This document shows, piece after piece, positions 7,939-15,306 of a DNA stretch of 37,370 nt (positions are counted from its first letter, which is position 1; each line of letters opens with the position of its first letter). Where the stretch lies: contig JAPOVK010000039.1 of NCBI GenBank assembly GCA_026708185.1, positions 1-37,370 on the forward strand. The letters are read 5' to 3'. Position numbers and translations under genes: made by a program. The notes under the pieces were generated by a model. That model had not been told where the DNA came from. It saw only the letters and a list, made by a program, of their open reading frames with translations, and ran no database searches. The DNA is from Gammaproteobacteria bacterium (GTDB taxonomy: Bacteria; Pseudomonadota; Gammaproteobacteria; Pseudomonadales; Azotimanducaceae).

Positions 7939-8417
7939 GCCGAGCGGGCCCATTGTCCGGGGCCGGACGAGACGCGCAATTCCAGGGCGTCGACGCGTAG
8001 TTCCGCGAAGTCCGCGCTGCTCGTCAGTTGAGTGACGAACCAGTGCGCGAGCTCTTCGACGGTGACGTTGCGTACGGGTAAGAGCTTCACGTCGCGGCGC
8101 AGGAAGGGCAATCGTTCATCGCCGAAGGCGACCGTGACATAGTCGGGGCCCTCTTCGATGTCGAGGTAGGGGGACGCGGTCGGCAGCAGCACGACCTCGT
8201 CGAGCGAGTCGCACAGTTCGCGAAGCTTCGACTTCACGATGTTGTAGTCGAAGCAAAGGCCACCGTGGTCTATGGGTCCGTCGAGCGTGGCCGTTACGAA
8301 GAAGTTGTGGCCGTGCAGGTTCTCGCGCCGGGTCGCCGACAACACGGTGAAGTGCGCGGCGGCGAAATGCATGTCCTCCTTCGCGATTTCGATGCGAGTC
8401 CGCCGCTGGTCGCTCAT
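7923..8417 (-). CDS. 6-pyruvoyl-tetrahydropterin synthase / QueD family protein
   Basis: A 164-residue member of the tunnelling-fold PTPS/QueD family, whose members act on dihydroneopterin triphosphate to make 6-pyruvoyl- or 6-carboxytetrahydropterin. The zinc-binding histidines are visible as His22 (AAAHFT) and His35/His37 (LHGHNF). The catalytic Cys found four residues before the first HGH histidine in E. coli QueD is Arg31 here, followed by Glu32. The chain also has inserted acidic segments between 85 and 110. It therefore may not catalyse the standard QueD reaction. ATG 8417 overlaps the stop of the upstream HAD gene in an ATGA arrangement, and its own end overlaps the SDR start, so three successive genes are translationally linked. 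Confidence 0.85.
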   Translation of the reverse strand: MSDQRRTRIEIAKEDMHFAAAHFTVLSATRRENLHGHNFFVTATLDGPIDHGGLCFDYNIVKSKLRELCDSLDEVVLLPTASPYLDIEEGPDYVTVAFGDERLPFLRRDVKLLPVRNVTVEELAHWFVTQLTSSADFAELRVDALELRVSSGPGQWARSAWRPR

Positions 8418-9106
8418 GGGTCGCCGAGCACCGCATCGGCAAACTCGCCCAGGGAGTCGAATGACCATGTGGGCTCCGCCTTCGCGTGTTCAACGGGCCT
8501 CGCCGCGTTCCGGTCGCGTCGAATCCACACTGTCGGAAGCCCTAGGGCGGTGGCTGGTTCGATGTCGTGGTAGACGCTCTGCGCGACATGCAGGATGCGG
8601 GCGTCGCCGAGGACCTGTCGGGCTTGATCGAACATGCGTCGATCCGGCTTGTAGGCCCCGACGTCCTCGGCCGTGATGACGTGTTTGAAGTCGACGCCGA
8701 GGCGCTCGGCACTGCCGGCGAAGAGGGCGTTGTCGACATTGGACACGACGACGAGGTCGAAATGCTCGCCCAGCCGGTGGAGGGCGGGCACGGTGTCCGC
8801 GAACGTTGGCCAATCGGCGACGCTGGCGGCGAAGGCGTCGAGCACCTCGTCACTCGGCGTGAAGCCGAGCCGCGATCCGAGCCGGCGGAGCACCTCGCGG
8901 AGCACGTCCGCGTACAGGACGCCGTCGGCCTGGATCTCCGGCTCGGCGTCGGCGAAGAACTCGAGCAGGAAGTCGTCGATGACGTGGGCATCGCGCTCCA
9001 GCAGCAGCGGCTGCAAGTGGCTGACGAGGCCCGCGCCCCAGTCGATCAGCGTGCCATAGCAGTCGAAGGTGAGCGCGTCGTAGTCGTTCGCGTTGGGATT
9101 GGCCAT
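8414..9106 (-). CDS. HAD-superfamily hydrolase, haloacid dehalogenase type II-like
   Basis: A 230-residue HAD hydrolase. Motif I is FDCYGTL with nucleophile Asp15, motif II is VVSNVDN with Ser122, the conserved lysine is Lys153 in YKPD, and motif III is HVAQSVYHDIEPA with Asp181. The FDxYGTL start and HVAQSxYHDI block are characteristic of the L-2-haloacid dehalogenase branch, though many relatives are phosphatases. A normal cap lies between motifs I and II. It follows the CULT-domain gene by 30 bp and overlaps the PTPS-like gene by four bases. In this setting dephosphorylation of a pterin or nucleotide intermediate is a possibility; that is inference from neighbourhood only. Confidence 0.9.
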   Translation of the reverse strand: MANPNANDYDALTFDCYGTLIDWGAGLVSHLQPLLLERDAHVIDDFLLEFFADAEPEIQADGVLYADVLREVLRRLGSRLGFTPSDEVLDAFAASVADWPTFADTVPALHRLGEHFDLVVVSNVDNALFAGSAERLGVDFKHVITAEDVGAYKPDRRMFDQARQVLGDARILHVAQSVYHDIEPATALGLPTVWIRRDRNAARPVEHAKAEPTWSFDSLGEFADAVLGDP

Positions 9107-9136
9107 TCGTTGGTCTTCGCGGGTTTGCGACGCTGG

Positions 9137-9535
9137 TCAGCCCGCTTGGACGCGGTCGAGGATCAACCCGTAGAAGTGTTCCCCAGGCCGTTCGAAGAGC
9201 CAGCCCATGTGCTGATCGCAGTTGCCGCAGTTGGCGAGCTGCCAGACGTAGCCCTTGAACCAGCTATCGGCTGAATGCGCGCCGCCGCTGATCGCGCAGC
9301 CGTGCGCGTCGCTGTGGCATCCGAAGTGATGCACGTAGCCGTAGGGGTTGGTGCAAGTGTGCTGGAACGAGCCGTTGACCTCGATGCGGTCCTGCACGTG
9401 GCCGATCACATGGGAGCACGCCGTGCAGAAAAGGAAGCCTTCCTTGGGTCGGGGGTCGTCATCGACCACGTCCTTGAGTTTGGGATCCAGGGTCTCGCGC
9501 TCGACGACGCCGACCCCTTCGGATTCATCGCTCAT
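9137..9535 (-). CDS. Free-standing CULT-domain (cereblon ligand-binding) protein
   Basis: A 132-residue protein made almost entirely of a CULT domain, the thalidomide-binding domain of eukaryotic cereblon also known in some bacteria. Zinc is expected to be held by Cys37/Cys40 (CTAC) and Cys103/Cys106 (CGNC). The aromatic cage is intact: Trp92 and Trp98 in DSWFKGYVW, and Trp112 in HMGWLFE, matching the three cage tryptophans of human cereblon (W380, W386, W400). The human His378 position is Asp90 here. Residues 1-33 are acidic and probably disordered. No signal peptide, so cytosolic. A strong Shine-Dalgarno (AAGGGAGG) sits just upstream of the ATG. It heads the HAD-PTPS-SDR-transporter operon. 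Bacterial CULT domains bind cyclic imides and uridine-like ligands in vitro; the natural ligand is unknown. Confidence 0.9.
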   Translation of the reverse strand: MSDESEGVGVVERETLDPKLKDVVDDDPRPKEGFLFCTACSHVIGHVQDRIEVNGSFQHTCTNPYGYVHHFGCHSDAHGCAISGGAHSADSWFKGYVWQLANCGNCDQHMGWLFERPGEHFYGLILDRVQAG

Positions 9536-9728
9536 GCGCAGCCTCCCTTAATCTATGCCTTGACGTGCGCGGACGGCCACACCCGCATTCGGGCCGTGAC
9601 ACAACGTCCGTTGCTTGGCCCGAAGCCCACGCACCCCGGGCGTCCTTCTGCGAACAATCCAACAACTTCGAGCGGCGTGCAAGGGCTTCCCTAGCAGGCC
9701 AGGCCGACCTTGTTTTACGAGCGCGGGG

Positions 9729-10946
9729 TCAGGACGCGGCCTTCAGTATCGCTCGCAGATCGACGCCCGGGTCGCCGAGGCTGCCGGCATCGACCTTTTT
9801 GCCGACCAACTGCCGGGCCGCCATGAACTCGCGGGCGCTGTTGACCGCATCGGCGGCGATCACCGTATCGCCTGACAGGTGGAAGGTCGCGAACTGATTG
9901 GTCGTCGGATCGCCGCGCGTCACCTGCCCGTCCGCGTCCGCCGAGAAGCCCACCATCTGCAGCTTCAGATCATACTGGTCCGACCAGAACCAAGGCACGG
10001 TGGCGTAGACCTTGTCGCCGCCGGCGAGATTGGCGGCGGCGACCCGGGACTGCTCCATGGCGTTGGGCACCGACTCGAGGCGCAGGCGTCGCCCGAGTAC
10101 CGGATTCGGGTGGTTGGTGCAGTCGCCGACGGCGTGGATGTTCGGATCCGTCGTGCGCGTGGTTTCGTCGACGATGATGCCGTTCTCGCAATCGAGCCCG
10201 GCAGCCGCGGCGAGTTCGACGTTCGGCACGATGCCGATCCCGACGACGGCAAGGTCGGCGTCCACGAGCTCACCACCGGCGCACACGACTTGCTCGAGGC
10301 GCCCCTCGGCCCCCACGAACGATTCCGCCCGCAACCCCGTGCGAATGACGACCCCCTTCCCAGTGTGCAGGTCGTGGTAGAAAGCCGACATCTCAGGTGT
10401 GGTGACGCGTCCGAGGATCCGGTCCTCCATCTCCAGTACGGTCACTGCCAAGCCCATCTCCACGGCGACCGCCGCGACCTCGAGGCCGATGTAGCCGCCG
10501 CCGACGATGGCAATTCGGCGTCCAGGCTTGAGATCGAGGCGAATGGCGTCGACGTCCGCGATGGTGCGCAGGTAGTGGACGCCGGCCAGGTCGTCGCCGG
10601 CGGTGATGAGTTTCCGGGGCCGCGAGCCGGTCGCGAGCAACAGCTTGTCGTAGCCCAAGGTCTCGCCGTCGGCGCACTCGAGCGTTCTCGCATCGGGGTT
10701 GATTCCAAGGGCACGAACGCCCTTGCGCACGGCGATGTCCCTGTCCGCGTAGAACTTCTCCGGGCGCAGGTAGACGCGCTCGAGGCCGTACTCGCCGGCT
10801 AGGTATTGCTTCGACAGCGGTGGGCGCTGATACGGGATGTGCGGCTCGTCGGCGACGACGATGACTTCGCCTTCGTAGCCTTCCTGACGCAGGCTGGCCG
10901 CGGCTTGGCCACCGGCGTGGCCGCCGCCGACGATGACGACCGTCAT
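9729..10946 (-). CDS. FAD-dependent NAD(P)H:ferredoxin/rubredoxin reductase
   Basis: A 405-residue flavoprotein of the putidaredoxin/rubredoxin/BphA4-type reductase family, which passes electrons from NAD(P)H through FAD to a small iron-sulfur protein. The FAD-binding GGGHAGG lies at 7-13, RPPLSK at 41-46 is typical of the family, the NAD(P)-binding GGGYIGLE is at 149-156, and the second FAD motif AVGDC is at 272-276. ATG 10946 places the first glycine motif in its normal position; the open frame extends 22 codons further without resemblance. No ferredoxin or oxygenase gene is adjacent, so its partner must be elsewhere. The 193-bp gap to the CULT gene leaves co-transcription with that operon open. 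Confidence 0.93.
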   Translation of the reverse strand: MTVVIVGGGHAGGQAAASLRQEGYEGEVIVVADEPHIPYQRPPLSKQYLAGEYGLERVYLRPEKFYADRDIAVRKGVRALGINPDARTLECADGETLGYDKLLLATGSRPRKLITAGDDLAGVHYLRTIADVDAIRLDLKPGRRIAIVGGGYIGLEVAAVAVEMGLAVTVLEMEDRILGRVTTPEMSAFYHDLHTGKGVVIRTGLRAESFVGAEGRLEQVVCAGGELVDADLAVVGIGIVPNVELAAAAGLDCENGIIVDETTRTTDPNIHAVGDCTNHPNPVLGRRLRLESVPNAMEQSRVAAANLAGGDKVYATVPWFWSDQYDLKLQMVGFSADADGQVTRGDPTTNQFATFHLSGDTVIAADAVNSAREFMAARQLVGKKVDAGSLGDPGVDLRAILKAAS

Positions 10947-11139
10947 TGTTCTTTCTTGCCGGTGGTGGCCCGAGGACCTATAGCCGGTTGAAATCGCCAC
11001 TGGCTGCGGCAACGGTGTTCAGTCATCAGTGCTTTCTTGCCTACATCCGGCTTTGCGCGTCGAGACGGCGACACAGATTACCCACGTTTGTGGCCCATCG
11101 CTAGACAGCAGGGGCGGCGCCCTTCCGCGCGGACCTGCG

Positions 11140-12570
11140 TCACTTGCCCGCCAACGCCGCCCGCCCAAGCCGCTCCACGAGGTCGAGTGTCTTGCGCACG
11201 TCATCCCACGTCGTGGTGTGGTTCTCGATGCACATCCGCAGCGAGAACACGCCCTTCAACGATGTCGACGAGAAGAACGCCAGTTCGTCCCAGAACACCT
11301 CCGCCAGTACGTTCCGATTGACCTCGTCCAGGCTGCGCTCGTCGTGGCCGTCGCCGGGATTCACTCGGAAGCAGACTATGCCCAGCGACACCGGCGTCAT
11401 CAGCTCTAGAACCGGACTGGCCTCGATGTGGGCCTCGGCGCGTCGCGCCAGGTCCAGTCCTTCCTGCACCGCGGCGCGGAACCCGGCCATGCCGAAGGTC
11501 TGCACGGACATCCACATCTTCAGCGCCCGCGGGGCCCGGCTGAGCTGCAGCCCGCGATCCGCGAAGTTCGGGTGGTTCGTGCCCCACACGGTGTCCTGCA
11601 GAACGTCGTGGCCGATCGCGAATGCGTCCTCGAGATGCGCAACGTCCTTCACCATGAGCGCACCCGTTTCGTAGGGCTGGAAGAACCACTTGTGCGCATC
11701 GATCCCCACCGAGTCCGCCCTCTCGATGCCCGCGAGCAGGTCCTTGCCTTCCGACGTCACCAATGCGAATCCGCCGTAGGCGGCGTCCACATGCAGCCAG
11801 ATGCCTTCGCGTGCGCAGAGGTCCGCCAGCGGCACCAAGGGGTCGATGGCACCCGTTCCGGGGCTGCCGGCGTTCGCGCACACCGCGACGGGCTGCAGGC
11901 CGGTGGCGCGGTCGTCGGCGATGCATTGACGCAACCTGGCCAAGTCGATGCGGAAGGCGTCGTCGGAAGGCACGAGCCGGATGTTCTCTCGACGCACGCC
12001 GGCGACCAGGGCCGCGCGTTTCAAGGCGCTGTGACTCTGATCGCTCATGTAGACAGCGGGCCGCTCGGGATGTCCGGCAGCTTCCCGGGCCGTCACCAGC
12101 GCTTCGACGCTCGCCGCCGAACCACCGCTCGTGAGCAGGCCGCCGCCGGTCTCCGGGTAGCCGATCCAGCCTCGTATCCAGTCCAGGACGACGAGTTCGA
12201 GCTGGCTGGTGCCGCTCGACACGAGCCACGTGCACGAGTTGATGTTGAAGCCGGCGGCGACGAATTCCGCCACTACGCCGGGCCAAGTCGTCGCCGAGGG
12301 CACGAATCCGAAGAACCGTGGGTGGTCGAGCCGCGCCGCGTACGGGAGTACGTCGCGCAACGCCTGCTCCAGCACGTCCTCGGCGGAGCGACCGTGTTCG
12401 GGAGGCGGCGTGCCGAGCTTGTCCTCCAGCACTTCGCGGAAATCCCCGTCCCAAGGTCTTGAGTCGCTCAAACCTTCGAGGCGGTCGATAAGTGCTTGCG
12501 TTGCCTTGTCGGCGAGGCGCCGCATCGCCTCGGGCGTCATGCGCAGCACGCCACGGCCGTGTCCCTCCAC
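11140..12570 (-). CDS. Group II PLP-dependent amino acid decarboxylase
   Basis: A 476-residue cytosolic enzyme of the aromatic-L-amino-acid/tyrosine/glutamate decarboxylase family. It removes CO2 from an amino acid to give an amine; the substrate is not determined. Key features are HVDAAYGGF (Asp contacting the PLP pyridine nitrogen), the Schiff-base lysine Lys294 in DAHKWF, SGTSQLELVVLDW and LLTSGGSAAS in the PLP-phosphate region, and the N-terminal FFGFVPSATTW segment. The GTG at 12570 is chosen over the ATG at 12540 because GAGGAGG lies six bases upstream of the GTG. It is 193 bp upstream of the reductase start on the same strand. Confidence 0.92.
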   Translation of the reverse strand: MEGHGRGVLRMTPEAMRRLADKATQALIDRLEGLSDSRPWDGDFREVLEDKLGTPPPEHGRSAEDVLEQALRDVLPYAARLDHPRFFGFVPSATTWPGVVAEFVAAGFNINSCTWLVSSGTSQLELVVLDWIRGWIGYPETGGGLLTSGGSAASVEALVTAREAAGHPERPAVYMSDQSHSALKRAALVAGVRRENIRLVPSDDAFRIDLARLRQCIADDRATGLQPVAVCANAGSPGTGAIDPLVPLADLCAREGIWLHVDAAYGGFALVTSEGKDLLAGIERADSVGIDAHKWFFQPYETGALMVKDVAHLEDAFAIGHDVLQDTVWGTNHPNFADRGLQLSRAPRALKMWMSVQTFGMAGFRAAVQEGLDLARRAEAHIEASPVLELMTPVSLGIVCFRVNPGDGHDERSLDEVNRNVLAEVFWDELAFFSSTSLKGVFSLRMCIENHTTTWDDVRKTLDLVERLGRAALAGK

Positions 12571-12576
12571 CCCGAT

Positions 12577-12583
12577 CCTCCTC
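12577..12583 (-). promoter_or_regulatory. Strong Shine-Dalgarno deciding a GTG start
   Basis: On the minus strand GAGGAGG lies six bases before the GTG at 12570. The nearest in-frame ATG (12540) has no comparable site, so the decarboxylase most likely starts with GTG. Confidence 0.65.
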
Positions 12584-12711
12584 GAGCCTGCAAGCGTCTC
12601 GATGCCGTAACGGTAGCGTACATTGAGCCGCTGCCAGATTTCACTACTGCGAACGCGGTTGGACGCCCGCCGAGCCGCGGGCGTACCAAGGGCGAAGCGG
12701 CGACTAGGTGG

Positions 12712-13044
12712 CTATTGCCCCTTCTTGCCCGGAATCGGCATCGGGAACGGTGTCACGTTCGTTCCCGAACTGTCCGTGATCTTGGCCGTGCCTTCCTTCT
12801 CGACTTCGTCGATGCGGATGATCGCGTGCATCGGCACGTAGCTGCGCTGAACGCTCGCGAACTCCTGGCGGAGCTTGTCCTCCGACGGATCGATCACCAT
12901 CTGCGACTTCTCGCCGAAGATGTAGTCCTCGATTTCCACGAAGCCGTACAACTCGCCTTGGTCTATCGAATGGGCGTAGACCTCGTAGATCTGGCCGTGG
13001 CTATGGAAATAGATGCGGTAGATGTGGGACTTGTCGTCGGGCAT
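12712..13044 (-). CDS. DUF1820 family protein
   Basis: A small cytosolic protein of 110 residues matching the DUF1820 family by its opening (HIYRIYFHSHGQIYEVYAH), the central GELYGFVEIEDYIFGE and the segment YVPMHAIIRIDEVEKEGTA. The function of the family is unknown. Members are widespread in Gammaproteobacteria, often beside miaB, which is the arrangement here (divergent, 170 bp apart). The ATG at 13044 is chosen because residues before it in the longer frame have no family similarity and overlap the promoter. Confidence 0.88.
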   Translation of the reverse strand: MPDDKSHIYRIYFHSHGQIYEVYAHSIDQGELYGFVEIEDYIFGEKSQMVIDPSEDKLRQEFASVQRSYVPMHAIIRIDEVEKEGTAKITDSSGTNVTPFPMPIPGKKGQ

Positions 13045-13075
13045 TAGGACAGGCCGGGCCACCGTTTCGCGGCAT

Positions 13076-13103
13076 TTAATAGGCATCGCGGACGCGATTT
13101 CAA
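13076..13103 (-). promoter_or_regulatory. Putative promoter of the DUF1820 gene
   Basis: On the minus strand TTGAAA (13103-13098) and TATTAA (13081-13076) are spaced by 16 bp, giving a leader of about 25 nt before ATG 13044. Consensus match by eye. Confidence 0.45.
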
Positions 13104-13180
13104 GGGATATCGGTGCCGGCGATGCTCTGGGCGCCGCGTGCCGACCCACGCCGAAAGCGCCAATCCAGCGCCACCGGACC

Positions 13181-13186
13181 TATAAT
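13181..13186 (+). promoter_or_regulatory. Perfect -10 element (TATAAT) before miaB
   Basis: TATAAT occurs 29 bp before the GTG at 13215, which would give a leader of about 22 nt. No good -35 is seen. If used, it rules out the in-frame ATG at 13113 as the miaB start. Confidence 0.45.
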
Positions 13187-13214
13187 CCGTGCGCCCTCGC
13201 CACCTCGCGACACC

Positions 13215-14525
13215 GTGAAGCTCTACGTCGAAACCCACGGCTGCCAGATGAACGAGTACGACTCGTCCAAGATGGTCGACGTGTTGCGCTCAAGCCATGA
13301 CGCGGCGGTGGTGACCGACCCGGCGGACGCCGACGTGCTGCTGCTCAACACCTGCTCGATCCGCGAGAAGGCGGCCGAGAAGGTGTTCAGCCAACTCGGC
13401 CGCTGGCGGCACCTGAAACAGGCGAACGCCGAGGTGGTGATCGGCGTGGGCGGCTGTGTCGCGAGCCAGGAGGGTGCGGCGATCACGGCCCGCGCACCGT
13501 ATGTCGACATGGTGTTCGGTCCGCAGACCCTGCATCGGCTACCCGCCATGCTCGACGATGTGCGCCGGTCGCGGCGACCCGTGGTGGACGTGAGCTTCCC
13601 GGAGATCGAGAAGTTCGACCGGCTGCCGGAACCCCGTGCGGAGGGACCGTCGGCCTTCGTCTCGGTCATGGAAGGCTGCAGCAAGTACTGCACGTTCTGC
13701 GTCGTCCCCTATACCCGGGGCGAGGAAGTCTCGAGGCCGGTGCCGAGCGTCATGCGCGAGGTGGTGCAATTGGCGGCGGCCGGCGTGCGCGAGATCAACT
13801 TCCTCGGCCAGAACGTCAACGCCTACCGCGGGGCCATCGACGACGGCGAGGCGGATCTCGCGGAGCTGATCCATTACGCGGCGGACGTCACCGGCATCGA
13901 CCGGATCCGCTTCACCACCTCCCATCCGGTCGAGTTCGGCAACAATCTCCGTGACGCCTACCGCGACGTACCGGAACTCGTCAGCCACCTGCACCTGCCC
14001 GTGCAGTCGGGCTCCGACCGGGTGCTGGCCAAGATGAAGCGGGGCCACACCGTGCTCGAGTACAAGGCCAAGATCCGCGCTCTGCGCGAGGTCCGGCCCG
14101 ACTTGAGCCTGTCGTCGGATTTCATCGTCGGCTTCCCCGGCGAGACCGACCGGGACTTCGAGGCGACGATGGCGCTGGTCCGCGAACTCGACTACGACAT
14201 TTCGTTCAGCTTCATCTACAGCCCGCGACCGGGTACGCCAGCGGCGTCGCTACCCGACGAGACGCCGATAACGGTTAAGAAGGAACGGCTGGCGGCGTTG
14301 CAGGCCCAGTTGCGTAGGCAGGCCGCGAGCCACGCGGAAGCCATGGTCGGAACTCGGCAGCGGGTGCTTGTGACGGGCCATGCGAAGCGCGACCCCGGCG
14401 AACTGGCTGGGCGCACGGAGAACAACCGCGTGGTGAACTTCCGCGCCGACGAATCGCTCATCGGCGACTTCGCGGATGTCGAGGTCATCGAGGCATTGCC
14501 GAACTCGTTGCGCGGCAGACTCTAG
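13215..14525 (+). CDS. miaB: tRNA-2-methylthio-N6-dimethylallyladenosine synthase MiaB
   Basis: A 436-residue radical-SAM methylthiotransferase that adds a methylthio group to i6A37 of tRNAs reading UNN codons. The N-terminal UPF0004 domain carries the three auxiliary-cluster cysteines Cys10 ([11 protein letters not shown]), Cys47 (NTCSIREKA) and Cys81 (GGCVAS). The radical-SAM CxxxCxxC is Cys155, Cys159 and Cys162 in [18 protein letters not shown] domain occupies the last 60-70 residues. The GTG at 13215 matches the family N terminus and follows a TATAAT at 13181. In many Gammaproteobacteria miaB is directly followed by ybeZ; here a toxin-antitoxin pair intervenes. Confidence 0.96.
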   Translation: MKLYVETHGCQMNEYDSSKMVDVLRSSHDAAVVTDPADADVLLLNTCSIREKAAEKVFSQLGRWRHLKQANAEVVIGVGGCVASQEGAAITARAPYVDMVFGPQTLHRLPAMLDDVRRSRRPVVDVSFPEIEKFDRLPEPRAEGPSAFVSVMEGCSKYCTFCVVPYTRGEEVSRPVPSVMREVVQLAAAGVREINFLGQNVNAYRGAIDDGEADLAELIHYAADVTGIDRIRFTTSHPVEFGNNLRDAYRDVPELVSHLHLPVQSGSDRVLAKMKRGHTVLEYKAKIRALREVRPDLSLSSDFIVGFPGETDRDFEATMALVRELDYDISFSFIYSPRPGTPAASLPDETPITVKKERLAALQAQLRRQAASHAEAMVGTRQRVLVTGHAKRDPGELAGRTENNRVVNFRADESLIGDFADVEVIEALPNSLRGRL

Positions 14526-14558
14526 AGGTTGCGGTTCGACTTGCGGCCTTAAGGACCA

Positions 14559-14593
14559 TGGTAGTACGCTGGTAGCACTCTAGTTGCTACCAG
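14559..14593. promoter_or_regulatory. Operator-like repeats of the toxin-antitoxin operon
   Basis: CTGGTAGCA (14569-14577) and TGCTACCAG (14585-14593) form a perfect 9-bp inverted repeat with a 7-bp spacer. A further direct copy, TGGTAGTAC, lies at 14559-14567, one helical turn before TGGTAGCAC (14570-14578). The repeats end eight bases before the antitoxin GTG, and the Shine-Dalgarno AGGTGG (14592-14597) touches the last one. This is where a ribbon-helix-helix antitoxin would be expected to bind for autorepression. Confidence 0.65.
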
Positions 14594-14600
14594 GTGGGTC

Positions 14601-14816
14601 GTGAAACTCAGTATCAGTCTCCCGGTAGAGGAAGTCGGCTTCTTGGACGCATACGCCCGATCGCACGGCATCAAGTCACGATCCGGCGCGATTCAAGCTG
14701 CACTGCGGCTGCTGCGAACGTCGCAGCTTGCCGACGACTACGCGTCGGCTTGGGCGGAGTGGAGCGAAGACGCCGATCCGTGGGAGCGGACCTCGAACGA
14801 CGGCATGTCACGGTGA
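14601..14816 (+). CDS. Ribbon-helix-helix antitoxin (MazE-like)
   Basis: A 71-residue protein with an N-terminal ribbon-helix-helix fold (MKLSISLPVEEVGFLDAYAR, then helices to about residue 45) that should bind operator DNA as a dimer. The acidic, tryptophan-containing tail (WAEWSEDADPWERTS) is the sort of segment that wraps and neutralises a MazF toxin. The GTG start follows AGGTGG by three bases. Its stop overlaps the toxin start in a GTGA arrangement, the classic coupling of antitoxin to toxin. Palindromic operator repeats lie directly upstream. Confidence 0.88.
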   Translation: MKLSISLPVEEVGFLDAYARSHGIKSRSGAIQAALRLLRTSQLADDYASAWAEWSEDADPWERTSNDGMSR

Positions 14817-15175
14817 AAGCCGACGCACCGCGCCGGGGAGAGATCTGGATGGTCGATCTGGCTAACCCGGTAGGCGCCGAAGCGGCTTTCGAGCGACCGG
14901 CGGTCATCGTGAGCAACAATGCCGCGAACGAAAGTGCATCCGTAGCGAGGCACGGCGTGGTCACGGTCGTGCCCGTCACCGGCAATGTTCGAAGGGTGTA
15001 TCCCTTTCAAGTCAGACTCGCGGCCCGGTCGTGCGGCTTGAGTCGCGAGTCCAAGGCACAGGCGGAACAGATTCGGGCGGTCGCCATCGAACGGTTGCGC
15101 AACCGGGTCGGCCGCGCGCCTCAGCGGACCATGGCAGAGATCGATGCGGCGATGCGTCTGCATCTCGTGCTGTGA
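14813..15175 (+). CDS. MazF/PemK-family endoribonuclease toxin
   Basis: A 120-residue toxin of the MazF/PemK fold, which cleaves RNA at short specific sequences and arrests growth when its antitoxin is lost. Diagnostic elements are RRGEIWMVDLANPVG near the N terminus, RPAVIVSNNAAN, VVTVVPVTGN, and the late SKAQAEQIRAVAIERL. The GTG at 14813 overlaps the antitoxin stop. All core motifs seem intact, so it is likely active. It interrupts the usual miaB-ybeZ neighbourhood, which suggests insertion by horizontal transfer, although base composition is not obviously different. Confidence 0.9.
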   Translation: MKADAPRRGEIWMVDLANPVGAEAAFERPAVIVSNNAANESASVARHGVVTVVPVTGNVRRVYPFQVRLAARSCGLSRESKAQAEQIRAVAIERLRNRVGRAPQRTMAEIDAAMRLHLVL

Positions 15176-15247
15176 ATCTGGCGGCTTGGGATGGCCGTTG
15201 TGGAGGTCGGCTGCTTAGTTGTCCGCTCGCTCGCTAGCGGCCGGTCC

Positions 15248-15275
15248 TTCCCATTCACGTCGCGCGTGCTATTCT
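15248..15275 (+). promoter_or_regulatory. Putative extended -10 promoter for ybeZ-ybeY-lnt
   Basis: TTCCCA (15248-15253) and TATTCT (15270-15275) are 16 bp apart, and TGC precedes the -10, giving an extended -10 element. Transcription would start near 15282. It would let the downstream housekeeping operon be expressed independently of the toxin-antitoxin genes. Confidence 0.4.
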
Positions 15276-15306
15276 GCACACCCAATCCAATTCCTTTCCA
15301 AACAAC

